A DNA stretch of 64,000 nucleotides from Lucinisca nassula (lineage: Eukaryota > Mollusca > Bivalvia > Lucinida > Lucinidae). Numbering within the stretch: position 1 is the first letter of the stretch; each line of letters opens with the position of its first letter. Made by a program: the position numbers and the translations under genes. Below, one piece after another: positions 33,162 to 43,230 of the stretch. The DNA lies in NCBI GenBank assembly GCA_963580285.1, contig OY757014.1, positions 14,894,725 through 14,958,724 of the forward strand, read 5' to 3'. Below the pieces are notes generated by a model. It worked only from the letters and a program-made list of their open reading frames with translations. It did not search any database and had not been told where the DNA came from.

Positions 33162-34981
33162 AATGTTACATGTGGGTTTTCGGCGTCCCGCCAACCCCCA
33201 TGCTGACAAGACAACCGAGCGTGATCTCTGACAGGTGTACGGGCAGCTGTGGGGTAAGGCACAAGAAAGATATCAAATGAATGACATGAATTGTTTACAG
33301 TATCTATATACAACACTACTAACACAAAATGTCACAATTAGTTGCTTCTGTAGCCTTAACACAAAACATCACAATTAGTTGCTTCTGTAGCCCACTCACG
33401 GCGTCCGCCCCGAAGGCAAAACAATGCTCTGTGCTGGGAAATGGTTGACGTGAATGCCTACAGAAGCAAACAACAAAAACAACAACAAAATAAAAAAAGA
33501 AACAACACAAGACGCGACTGGCCAGTTTATAACTAAGGTGAACCCTCCTCTCGCGCACTAGTGTGAACTAGTTTGTCGACCTTGTTGTCGACCACAGGTT
33601 TATATGTATCATTTATCGATCGCGCACTGGTGTGAACTTGAAGTCCCGGTAACTTCTTCGTTTGATTCACCTGAATCGCCTGCAGGTTACGACCTGTTTA
33701 GAATGGTCTCAGGTTGACCTATTTATATTTGCTACGACGCCTGTTATTGGGTTTGTCCGCCCTTGCTGGACTCTAACCGACAGCGTCGTACCAGTACCTG
33801 CTGCTATCTTGCAGGGAGCAGCAGGTCACCACACATTGTTGTGCCTGCAAATTACGATAATTGGACTAAGATACAGTTCACAAAACATACATGCTATATC
33901 ATGACCCCCCTCCCGGAGAAGTAAGAATATGTTCATGCATATACCGTTATTGCGCATGCACCGAACAGACACACAGGCTGATTAGTGCATGCAACAATTA
34001 ACCGTACAGCAGAACTCAACTTGACTGTGCATCAAATTATCAGCACTCAGCGCTTGACACAATAATACTCAAAGTTATGTTTCCTTACTGAGCACTACAG
34101 AAATCAATTAATGCTCACTACTACTGAGCATAATACTCATCAAATTCGTGCTAACTACATTAGCACAAGTAAGAGGCATAATGAACAGACCACGACTTTG
34201 CGCTACCTGGTCAGTCGCCAATTACAAGAAACATAACAAACTGTATTTCATATCCTTCTCCGCGACACGGCTCACAAATATAGCTATTCACAAATTCATT
34301 ACATTAACAAGAGATAGAAACTACAAACAGAAAGATTTTCATCTATTCTCCACAACATTTGTTAGTGTCTCATAAGGGCCAACACTGTTTGCCGTAAATT
34401 CTCTCTGTATTTGGTAGGCACCACGTCATAACCGTCCTCGTGACGCTGATGACGCAGCTGACGTCATCCACGCCGCTCAGGCCGTTACGACGTGTGGCGA
34501 CCAAATACTCACACTTATCATCATCACGTTCTTTATATTAACATACATGCATAAACTGAGTTATCAGACAAAAACGGCATCATAACAAAATGAACTCATA
34601 ATTCTTCGTGAACAAAATTATTTCTACTCAACATGAACACGCTTGTAAAATCAAATTCATCATGGTTCATCATCATGGATAACCCAACATGCTCTTGTAA
34701 GAGTTTACCCTAATGATGAAGATATTGCTAAACCCGTCTTAAGTTTACGTCCCCTCTACACCTAATATCATAAAGAGACGGGACCACGGTTTTCTAACAA
34801 CAGCTAGACAAAAGTCATGGATCACACAAGTGACCCGGCGTTTATTAATTATATTCTACAAATGGGGTCTAAAAGCCTAAATGAATCTAGAATGAGCGGG
34901 TGTCCAAACTTTACGTCTCATCAACATCTAGGGTCAGAATGAGACAGGACCTCGCTTAAAAAGACTCACTCTACTTCTGGA

Positions 34982-35053
34982 GAAGCCTGTGATCGATTCT
35001 GCGACCTCTAGCTGGCAAAACTAGTAGCCTAACCACTACACCACAGAGGCTTC
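34982..35053 (-). other. tRNA-like segment inside the 5' LTR
   Basis: A 72-nt segment with pairing ends (GAAGCCT / AGGCTTC) and an A-box-like TGGTGTAGTGGTTAG; the B box is degenerate (AGAATCGATC). Same position as 26697-26768 in the other LTR. Confidence 0.4.
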
Positions 35054-35074
35054 AAAAGTGAATTCAGAATAGGC

Positions 35075-35253
35075 TTCAACACTGCCTATTCGAAATTCGC
35101 AAAATTGCAGTATGTTTCCTCTGGATTTCTTTGCCGAATCATTACAGGGTCACTGATGAGGCTTTATCAGCCGAAACTACGTAGTATGACCCATCTTCTT
35201 TCTTATGAATGTTTTCATTGCTCTTAAAGGAACTCATTTTTGGTTTGTATTCA
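35075..35253 (+). mobile_element. Retrozyme-like insertion (171 bp) in the 5' LTR with TTCA target duplication
   Basis: Comparison with the other LTR shows an insertion at 35079-35249 flanked by TTCA on both sides; the 3' LTR has a single, empty TTCA site near 26790. The insert carries a complete hammerhead (35147-35192), and its sequence recurs inverted at 30231-30393. Its presence in only one LTR means it arrived after the retrotransposon inserted. Confidence 0.8.
35147..35192 (+). ncRNA. Hammerhead ribozyme motif, type I, copy in LTR
   Basis: GGGTCA (35147-35152), CTGATGA (35153-35159), stem II GGCT/AGCC with loop TTATC, GAAA (35173-35176), stem III ACTACGTAGT, cleavage after A at 35186, then TGACCC pairing with the start. 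Stem II loop differs from the pol copy (TTATC versus TTTTT) while the stem is kept. Confidence 0.85.
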
Positions 35254-35937
35254 GAAAGTTAGGGTATACTAGCAGTAAACCCCTCCAAAACCTACAAGCA
35301 TGTTCATACAAAAATAATACTAAACATGGATTTAACATACCTTTCAATATACTTTCACTGTCCCGTCACCATGTTGTGTGAATTCGTTACAACTTGACCT
35401 GCTGCTGAATAGTGTTCGTTTTTCAGGGTTTTTATATCTATGAATACTACCGGAAAATCATGCATACTCATATTAGCTCGCTAAAATCGTGGCGAGGTGA
35501 AGATACCGTCCACAATTAAAGCCAGATAGCAAAAATCGAGTAGATAATGGATTTGCGTTCAAATAGTATATTTCCCATAGGGAAAAAAAATGATGAAACG
35601 ACCCTATAAATCAATGGCATGACTCCTGTCAAAACGAACACCCACACAACACGTGACGGGAATGAAAATCATATATGGCACAATTTGGCGGTTTTTAGGC
35701 AAATTTTATAGAACTCAGCCTTATAGCGGCCCCCTGTATTGTAAAAACAGATCTCCACAAACCACTCATGCATACATCGTATGATATGTGCATGACTTGT
35801 GCATGGAGCAGCACATTTTGCCTACCATATTTCACCTAAAATATTTCACTCGCACCGCCTTACCATATACCTACTAAAATAATTTAGATGTGCATAAGCA
35901 CCCCGAAAGGTTTCCTATTCCATCCCGTAACAAACAT

Positions 35938-36340
35938 CCGATTGTGTGAAGTCTTGGTTGGGCAACTTCTAGCATCGCAATATGTATAATTGTGCTGCCC
36001 GAATGCAGGCGGCTATAAAACACAGTTTGCCGATTAAAGATTCCAACTGTTTTCTTCCACAAATTCGTTTGATATAAAATAATGTCAACAAATCCTTGAT
36101 TTCAGCTAACTTCACCTCAGGAATTGACATTGTAAAAGACTCGGAGTCAAACTATTTTCCAAGGAAAACCTTTTGTGTACTTGGTGAGCACTTAAAATCA
36201 GCAATCTGGAACTCAAACATGTTTGCTAACTGAACTAGTGCAGAATATACCTCGCAGCAGAATTGTGATTCTCTGCAGTTCCCATGTCATCGATATAATT
36301 GATAGCGGCATAGTCTTGCTGTCAATAAATATAGATCAGA
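35938..36340. other. Unassigned stretch
   Basis: No gene or repeat recognised; a short minus frame (36062-35874) overlaps the LTR end and is not credible. Confidence 0.3.
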
Positions 36341-36580
36341 GGCCAGTTGTTCAAAGCATCGTTAGCTTAACGAACTCGTTAGTGGTCATATTGTTAACTC
36401 TTCTAGCAAGTAAACTATCTAAATTTCTGTTATTTTTGCTGAAAAAATGTTAGCAGCTTTTGCTTTTGCAAAAGCTGCTCACATTTTTCAGCAAAAATAT
36501 ATGCACATTTGAGAGATTAAATGATCAAAGTTTTAACGATATGTTAACTAACGACGTCGTTAGTTTTGAACAACTGGCCC
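36341..36580. mobile_element. Hairpin MITE with CCAGTTGTTCAAA TIRs
   Basis: Left GGCCAGTTGTTCAAAG, right TTTTGAACAACTGGCCC. A central palindrome around GCAGCTTTTGCTTTTGCAAA and inner inverted ATGTTAG / CTCACAT words form one hairpin. Confidence 0.7.
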
Positions 36581-36727
36581 CAGAGCGTGTGTAGTTCTTT
36601 GGGATGCTAGAGCCCAAGTTCAAAAGCCAAATGGCATTTTGGTATCAAAATACAATACGATAACATATCCGTGCGACTTTGTGCATTTTTACATATCTCA
36701 AAAAGGACATTTTCTGGTGATTTTTTT

Positions 36728-36835
36728 TTATATTTTTCTTATTCTCACTCCAAACATAGGTTGTGGGTGCTCGTTAGAATGAGGCGGTTCTAACGAGTAT
36801 CCACAACCTATGTCTTGGGGCAGATGCATACGCCG
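36728..36835. mobile_element. Hairpin MITE fragment (GTGGGTGCTCGTTAGAA core)
   Basis: ACATAGGTTGTGGGTGCTCG and the complementary CGAGTATCCACAACCTATGT flank GAATGAGGCGGTTC. Same core as the 3048-type element. Confidence 0.6.
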
Positions 36836-36955
36836 GAAACCCCAGTTTTCTCTATATAAAGTGGGGTTTAGAGGGGTACTCTTTTCACGGACTTCTTCAC
36901 GTGATGAGAATCTATTATTCCACCAGATCATGTAGATCGAAATGCAGCCATCTAT

Positions 36956-37590
36956 CTATAACAACTTGTACAGTAAGCAACCTATCCCATGTCTATTCAT
37001 AATTTCAATTAAACCATCAATGCTGGGATAACGCAACTTGAAATATTCACCTAAATACATATCACTTGGAAAACCGCCATTTACTGAGGAATCTGGTGGA
37101 AAAGACAAGTCAACAGCTGTTCTACGTTCTATGGAATCCTTCTGCGAGACTGACAGTAACCCTTTCTGTATCAAATGGACTCTTCCTCCTTATATATAGC
37201 AGGAGTCCATTTCAAAATTTAGGGGTGCCAGGTTGTGTTTTCTTCAAATTGATTAGGAAAATAGCTGAACTTTTTGCAAACAGTGTAGGCCCTGATCAGA
37301 CACGGCGTCTGATCTGGGCCTGCACTGTTTGCCAGGGTACCAGTTTGGGGTTTCTGGTACTAAATGGGTTAAAGGCGATGTGGCTAATGGAATGTCAAAT
37401 GGGTTCTCTTCAAATGGACCTATCAAAGCATTATATTGCAATTCGATTTAAAATGTATTTGTCAATGCGTTTCTTGTGCAACAAAGCAGATTTGTGATTC
37501 CTAAAAGATGTCACTGGCAAGTCAAGTTGATTTTTACTCACTGACTAACCATACTCCAAAAAATCCACAATATTGTTATTGTAACCAACT
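36956..37590 (-). pseudogene. DIRS-like retroelement RT fragment, split by a MITE
   Basis: Minus strand: NHKSALLHKKRIDKY and LIGPFEENPFDIPLATSPL (37500-37376), then an interruption by the TTAA MITE at 37156-37372. The RT segment resumes with KDSIERRTAVDLSFPPDSS, VNGGFPSDMYLGEYFKLRYP and IDGLIEIMNRHGIGCLLYK. These match the N-terminal RT pattern of tyrosine-recombinase (DIRS-type) retroelements as I know it. The catalytic RT motifs, RNase H and recombinase are missing downstream, and there are stops and frame changes. Confidence 0.65.
37156..37372. mobile_element. TTAA-type MITE, family 1, nested in the DIRS-like fragment
   Basis: TAACCCTTTCTGTATCAAAT at one end, TACTAAATGGGTTAA at the other, with GTGTAGGCCCTGATCAGACA and TCTGATCTGGGCCTGCACTG at the centre. 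Coding similarity continues on either side. Confidence 0.7.
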
Positions 37591-38370
37591 AATGACTATC
37601 TCTATAAATTAATGTCAAATGAGGATGGCACTTTCAAACGACATCCTTAAAATTTGGAAGTCCAGACTGAAGTACCTGATTATGCAATAAAATAAAGCTA
37701 TTTGTGATACTGATCGACATACCTGAAGATGCATGTGAACTGTCATGTGATAATATTTTCGATTTTTTCTGTCTTTGAGGCAGTGCCCAGAATAAGCCAT
37801 CATCTAATGAGAGATCTGGGCTATTTACACCACTTTATGTTTGTCAAAGATTACTAGGACTGTTCTGAAAAAAGTGCGGAAGACTCTTTTGGTTCTTTGC
37901 TTCATTAGCTTTCCTAGACAGATTCCCAGAAACCCAGCTATCCTTTTACATTGTTTCTCTTTAACCAACAATTGTTACATATATGTTCATCTGTAATGCC
38001 AAAACAATTAAAATGTGCTTCCTTTTTCTTACACACAGCCTATTATAGGCAGCACAATAATTCTGGGTACACGATTAACAAGTCTAGGGGTCCTGATCCC
38101 ATAAAATTGCTATTCCTTGTCCCTCTGTCTGACTTCGTTTCTTTCAACACATCTTGATGATACGTTTGGACACTTCCAAATGAAAACTGTTCAGCAAAAT
38201 ACATTAATTGTATAAAATGATCTGCTTTTGGATGGCTCCACATTGTTAACTATAAATACTTCACCACGAATTAACCCCGTTATTAAGAGCTCGTCATAGG
38301 CCAAATCGCCGTTTCCACAGAACTCCTGTGGCCATGTCACGTCGAAAATGGCGACTCAGAAATAAGACTG
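37591..38370 (-). pseudogene. Possible upstream ORF (Gag-like) of the same DIRS-like element
   Basis: A frame around 38360-38200 reads FDVTWPQEFCGNGDLAYDEL then LITGLIRGEV. After a frame change, LMYFAEQFSFGSVQTYHQDV lies at about 38210-38140, and a Cys/His-rich CFGITDEHICNNC near 38000. This order before RT resembles the first ORF of DIRS-type elements, but the similarity is from memory and weak. It could instead be part of an unrecognised host exon. Confidence 0.35.
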
Positions 38371-38454
38371 TGTTTGCTACCGGGGAAGTTAGAGATACAG
38401 AGAATTCATTGAATTTCAGAATGATATAGAAAGATTAGGATGGTGGGCACAAAA

Positions 38455-39110
38455 AATGGGACATGAGCTTTCAGCCCGTTAAATACAATACTATACAGAT
38501 AAGAAAAAGAGAAGCAATAAACTTGAGGCTTCTTACACCTTTGAGGGAATGGTCCTCGAGTAAATACCTTGTTGTGACAATCACACACGATTTGAGATGG
38601 AATACACATAATAACAACATGTGTACTAAGGCAAAGAGTATGGCGAAATCTTCATGTAAAAGAGGCAGCATATAAAAGGACTTGTTCGCCCAATTTTGGA
38701 CTATGGTAAAAGTATCTGGGAACCCGGTGCGGTGGTCCTTAATGAAGAAATTGAAAAAAGTTCAGATTTGTAACATGCAATTACTGCTTTGAAACTGGGA
38801 GCATGACTGGAATACTAGGAAAATTAAGATGGGAGTCTCTCAAGAAAAGAAGCAACAGTAGGCTTATACTTTTGTAGAAAGTTCTAAAGGGTGCTGCCAG
38901 CATTCCAATAGATGACAATGTTCCCCCAGCTAGGCACTGTAGAAATCATCAGACCCCTAATACAAGAACACTGGCATCTGAAAAGAATCGTTCTTCCCTC
39001 GGACCATTAGAGATTGGAATACCCTTCCCGATTCGATCATTTCTACAGCTGAATGTACAGAGGATAGTGTAGCTAAGTTTATCTCTTTGGTGAGAGCTAG
39101 AGACTAACTT
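38455..39110 (+). pseudogene. Jockey/CR1-like LINE C-terminal relic
   Basis: Across several frames: MSFQPVKYNTIQIRKREAIN, KYLVVTITHDLRWNTHNNN, GLVRPILDYGKSIWEPGAVV, a degraded LGKLRWESL equivalent (SRWESLKKRSNSRLIL), and IPIDDNVPPARHCRN. This is the post-RT region of a jockey-type LINE with many stops. The order matches the element at 3632 but the sequence is a different family. Confidence 0.7.
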
Positions 39111-39507
39111 CCCACATCACAGGTCCTGGTGTATAAAAGTCTGTGTTTCTGCTAACATGCCGACAAAGGGTATGAGACGGTAGGTCGCTAAAACTTTTTA
39201 TTTTTTGTCAACTTTTTATTTGATGAAAAAAGAACAACAAAAACAAAACAGTTAAAGGGCGAAATACTAACTATATTACCTTAAAACATTCAAATAATGA
39301 GGTTAAAAGCATCAAGGCAGCAAAAGAAGAACTGGGTTTCAATTATTAATTTTGCTGTTTTGACAGTTTTATGAATTTTCATCAAAAGTGCTTGGAAATA
39401 TTAGGGTCGGAAGAAAATCATTTTTTTTTCTGGATGGCAATGAAAATTGCAGGGTCGGCAGAAAAAAAATCAGGGTCGGTCGGGTTAGCGGAAACACAGC
39501 TATTTCC

Positions 39508-39643
39508 CAGCAGGCACATGACGTATTTGTGACGTCACATCGACGTCGGTTCAACGTCATGACGATTATGCAACGTCACATCAACGTCGGTGCAACGTCG
39601 TGACGTTGATTTGACGTTGCCCTAGCGACGTGTGCCTGCTGGG
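39508..39643. mobile_element. CAGCAGGCAC-TIR MITE, complete
   Basis: CCCAGCAGGCACATGACG on the left, CGTGTGCCTGCTGGG on the right. The interior is built of GACGT/ACGTC words in both orientations (ACATCAACGTCGGTGCAACG). No coding capacity. Confidence 0.7.
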
Positions 39644-39689
39644 TTTTAGGCCTCATCAGTAAAAATTTTGATTCTGATCAGTCATCCTA

Positions 39690-40790
39690 GCAAAGTCATG
39701 TTCAAAGTCATCTTGAGAAGACTAAAACCACAAGCAGACGAGAACATCGCTGAGTAACAAGCTGGGAACAGAGCTGGGCGCAGTACAACTGAACAGATAT
39801 TTTACCTTAGAGTACTTTGTGAGAAGTACCTGCAGCCATCAGTAAGATTTCCAAGAGTGTGGCATGCAGCACTGTGGGCAACTAAGAGGAAGTACGCCAT
39901 CAGTACTAATTTGGTCAAGGCCATACAACAGCTCTATGACAAAGCGTGCAGTGCTGTAATTAGGTGATTGGTTCAGAACCACAGTTGGCATCAGGCAAGG
40001 ATGCCTCCTGCCAACTTGAGGGGACTGTCAGTATTGAGGGAAGAGTGCCTTGCAGATGACATCCATGAATTAGCGGGATCTTTGTAGGAACACAAGGATT
40101 TCGTACACTGCCTTAGCCAAGCATCCACTAGATTTACAATGGAGATAAGCGCTCTGAGGGGACCACGCTCATTGGCATTGAAGAAAATATAGAGATCAAT
40201 GGCAAAAGGCTAGAGGCAGGAACAGCCTTCATGTACCTAGGAACTGTGGTGACAGTTGAAGGTTCTAAACCTAAGATTTTGCTCGAATTTCCCAAACAGT
40301 ATCAGCGCTTTCAAAGCTGAAATTAATTTGGGAAACAGGACCACATCGCTCCACACCAAGGTGAAACTTTTGCGCTCACTTGCCATCTCAATGTCAAAAC
40401 TGGACCGGAGAAAAGAATCCAATCCCTTGAGATGTTACAGAAGAATCATGAACATCTCTTACAAGGACTATCTCACAAATGAAGAGGTCCGCAATCTGGT
40501 TAGGGGACGGATTAGCACTCATGAAGAGCTCTTCATTACAATAAAGAAAAGAAAGTTGATATGGTATGGACTTGTCTCCCGCTCATCTGGTTTTGCCAAG
40601 ACGATTCGTCATGACAATACCCCAGGAAACAACTCATGTGGAACAAGAAGGCGTGGAAGACAAAAGAATAGATGGGAAGATAATACCAAGGACTGGACAC
40701 GGTGAGCTTTGTAGAATCTCAGAGGGCAGAGGAAGAAAGGACAAAGTTGAAATGATTGCCTCAAAGTCAGCAAAGGTGCCCCTACGACCG
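39690..40790 (+). pseudogene. Second decayed LINE: RT remnants and C-terminal domain
   Basis: Early part in mixed frames: MFKVILRRLKPQADENIAE, AGNRAGRSTTEQIF and LVKAIQQLYDKACSAVI, the fingers and palm of an RT. The longest frame (40256-40705) holds AEINLGNRTTSLHTKVKLLR, then LIWYGLVSRSSGFAKTIRHD and RRRGRQKNRWEDNTKDWTR, a C-terminal segment typical of APE-type LINEs. Catalytic ADD is not found intact. The plus and minus frames overlapping this are shadows. Confidence 0.7.
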
Positions 40791-41030
40791 GCACGGTTAG
40801 GGGATACATGAAGAAGTGAAGACACACGCCTATGCATACTGGTATGGCCCTTTCTTTTCTTTCTTGAAATGAGCAAATCCATGAGGAAAAGTATACTTCG
40901 TGGCAAAACACCCACAATCTAGGTTTGGAGGGTGCAGGCATCCATCATTACACCGACATTAGGTATAACAACAAGCCTCATTTTTAAAACTATTTCAATG
41001 GAATGAATCCTCAGCTCAAGATGATACACG
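40791..41030. other. Unassigned stretch
   Basis: Nothing recognised. Confidence 0.3.
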
Positions 41031-41215
41031 TTAACCATTATTCTGCTGAATAATTTAGTTGGTCACACCCATTCCTGACTATCAGCCAATCAGATTACGT
41101 GATATATTTTCATTCAAATTCACATACTGAATGAAAAAAAATGTAGATCCTGATGATCTGGATCTACACCGTTTGCACAGGTAGGGGTTGTTGTGAACAG
41201 CAGGATATGGTTTAA
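41031..41215 (-). mobile_element. TTAA-type MITE, family 3
   Basis: TTAACCATTATTCTGCTGAA at one end and ACAGCAGGATATGGTTTAA at the other; contains CCAATCAGATTACGTGATA and a reduced core GTAGATCCTGATGATCTGGA. Confidence 0.6.
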
Positions 41216-41378
41216 TGGAGATGTCGAAGAAGAATCATCTGGACAATGCAATTCTAACAAATGTCCATGTAACATTTGCGTCTTGGAATATTTAAGGGAA
41301 AATACACTTTATGTTACGTATATTATACAATTCCCTATTGGAATTCTTCATAGCGTCCAATTCTTTATAACAACAAAA

Positions 41379-41578
41379 TACAGTAATTTTCCAACATTAA
41401 GACCACCTTTTGGAATGTTCAAAAGTGGTCTTAAAGACCACTTTTGAACAGTCCCATAGGTGGTCTCTTACTAGCAGAAACTGTGTGTAGCAAAAACAAA
41501 ACAAAAACCTTCTCAAAAAGCTTTTAAAACAGATATAGTCATTATTTTAGGTGGTCTTCATAGCGGAACTTTACTGTA
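41379..41578. mobile_element. Hairpin MITE, TIR TACAGTAA-TTCC
   Basis: Starts TACAGTAATTTTCCAACATT and ends GGAACTTTACTGTA; centre TTCAAAAGTGGTCTTAAAGA with its complement. Confidence 0.7.
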
Positions 41579-42220
41579 TAAGGGAATAAATATATCAGCC
41601 TATGTACCTATGTACTTTAGTTATTATACAGCCATCTCGGTCTGTGGGGAGTAATTAGAGTCCAGGAGCATCCATATAGCACACAGCAAATACTTTGATC
41701 AGAGTCAGATGCGCAGCCTGATCAGAAATATACTCACAGACTACTTTTTTGCTTGGTGAGGTCCATGTAATCTTAATAACAATAAAAGTGTGGGTTCCCT
41801 TAGATGAGAATTTTATCATTTGAATCAGTGTTCATTATACCTAATTAGTTTTTTTTCTTCTACATTTCAAGGGCCTGTTTAGCATAACAATGTATGCTGA
41901 AGGTATTTCACCAAGTATATACAGGACTGAACCCCCCATAATGAGACACTGACAAATGTCGGAGCCCAGAATGTGGCATCTGATGAGGACCTGCACTGTT
42001 TGCGAAAGAGTTCAACCATTTCTGAACACAACTGACGATCCTAAATTTCAAAATGAATTCATGCTATATTTCCATACGATACAAATTGAGTAATTTGTTA
42101 AGATAATGGAAAAAGATCATCAACAGGTCTTAAACCAAGTACAAAATGGGTTAATTTGTTCAGATAACATAAAGAAATCATCAACAGGTTTTAACCTACT
42201 TTGTACTATTGCTAAGCTGC
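41579..42220. other. Stretch with a decayed TTAA-MITE core
   Basis: ATGTGGCATCTGATGAGGAC then CTGCACTGTTTGC near 41970-42003 is a remnant of the shared palindrome. No gene. Confidence 0.35.
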
Positions 42221-42442
42221 TTAACCCATTCAGTACCAGGTACACTGGCAAACAGTGCAGGCCCAGATCAGACGCCACAGAATGCGGCGTCTGATCAGGG
42301 CCTACACTGTTTTCAGAAACTTCAGCCATTTTCCAAATAAATTTTGAAAAAAAAAAAAAACACAACTGGACACCCCTAAATTTTGAAATGGACTCATGCT
42401 ATATATAAGGAGGAAGATTCCATTTGGTACAAGAAGGGTTAA
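42221..42442 (-). mobile_element. TTAA-type MITE, family 1
   Basis: TTAACCCATTCAGTACCAGG to TTGGTACAAGAAGGGTTAA with TTAA at both ends. Core CAGGCCCAGATCAGACGCCA / GGCGTCTGATCAGGGCCTA. Confidence 0.75.
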
Positions 42443-42607
42443 TAGCAGGTCAAGGGGTATCAGATGCAGTTATTTTTAGAAAATTATTCAGAAAATAGGT
42501 TCTGCAGCGTCACTGTTTGCCAGAGTCCTGTTTTCAGGTTTCCTATATAAAATGCTGATCTGGACTTGCTCTGTTTGTCTGTGTCCCAATCTAAGGTTTC
42601 CAGTATA

Positions 42608-42790
42608 CCCAAAAAATCCTGAACATTCGGACACCTTGAGTACTTGCTGTGATTCTCCTAAAATTTTAACAAATTTGTTTCATGTTCCAGCAAGGAACCC
42701 AAAAGGTGTAGACGGAATGGTAAACAGTGTAGACTCTAATCAGACTGCTCCTTCAGGAGCAGTCTGATCTGGGTTTGCACTGTTTGCTTA
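42608..42790 (+). repeat. Dispersed repeat with CAGACTGCTCC palindrome
   Basis: CTTGCTGTGATTCTCCTAAA, ATTTTAACAAATTTGTTT and CAGCAAGGA occur in the same order at 50935-51000. The core AATCAGACTGCTCCTTCAGG / AGCAGTCTGATCTGGG is palindromic. Probably another TTAA-MITE relative. Confidence 0.5.
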
Positions 42791-42866
42791 AACCTATATT
42801 TCCCAATTCTTGGGATCATTATTGTAACATGGGTTATACATTCAACAGATAAGGAACAAAACACCA

Positions 42867-43230
42867 TATAATTTGTGCAGTGTGTGTGTGTGTGTGAATT
42901 CGGGTTTAACGTCGCTTTCAACAATTTTTCAGTCATATCACGACGGTGTCTGGTTGCGACAGGGAGCTCAATGCTCACGTTTATAGTGCTGCCTCACTGA
43001 AGTATCATGTCCCAGACACATTACATGATACCACACCCAGTCACATTATCCTGACACTGGATCGACCAGTCCTAGCTCTACCCCGTAAATCTGAGTGCCA
43101 AGCGAGGAGCAGCTAGTACCATTCTTAACGACTTTGGTATGTCGCGGCCCAGGATCGAACCCGAGACCTCCCGTTCCCCGGAGCGGTCACTCTACCAACT
43201 GAGCTATCGGGGCCGGTATAATTTGTGCAG
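42867..43230 (-). mobile_element. SINE family A, full length with 14-bp target duplication
   Basis: TATAATTTGTGCAG at 42867-42880 and 43217-43230. On the minus strand TAGCTCAGTTGGTAGAG (A box) and a B-box-like GGTTCGATCC precede the family A body, ending in GCGACGTTAAACCCGAATTC and (CA)n. Confidence 0.85.

Larger units (their letters stand above)
33164..35932 (-). repeat. 5' LTR (2769 bp) of the Gmr1-like element
   Basis: Plus strand runs TGTTACATGTGGG to CCATCCCGTAACA. It is collinear with 24920-27471 but contains a duplication around CACAATTAGTTGCTTCTGTA near 33335-33390 and a 171-bp insertion at 35079-35249. On the minus strand, transcription would start within this LTR. Confidence 0.9.
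24915..35937 (-). mobile_element. Complete 11-kb Gmr1-like Ty3/gypsy LTR retrotransposon, inactivated
   Basis: AACAT occurs at 24915-24919 and 35933-35937, directly outside TGTTA..TAACA ends, giving a 5-bp target duplication. On the minus strand the order is 5' LTR, primer site, Gag, protease, integrase, RT, RNase H, polypurine tract, 3' LTR. Integrase ahead of RT is unusual for Ty3/gypsy and is the hallmark of Gmr1-like elements. The LTRs, 2.77 and 2.55 kb, are very long. Lesions: a stop in gag, an insertion between protease and integrase, a frameshift in integrase, a stop and a frameshift in RT, and a changed RNase H residue. LTR differences of some percent by eye suggest an old insertion. 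Confidence 0.9.

Noticed and set aside
37725..37803. Minus-strand exon resembling mitochondrial ribosomal protein L32 (GLFWALPQRQKKSK)
   Set aside because: Similarity is a few residues, the essential zinc-ribbon part is not found, and the position fits the DIRS-like element better.
40609..40941. Two overlapping minus ORFs of 93-110 codons
   Set aside because: Antisense to the LINE C-terminal remnant at 40256-40705.
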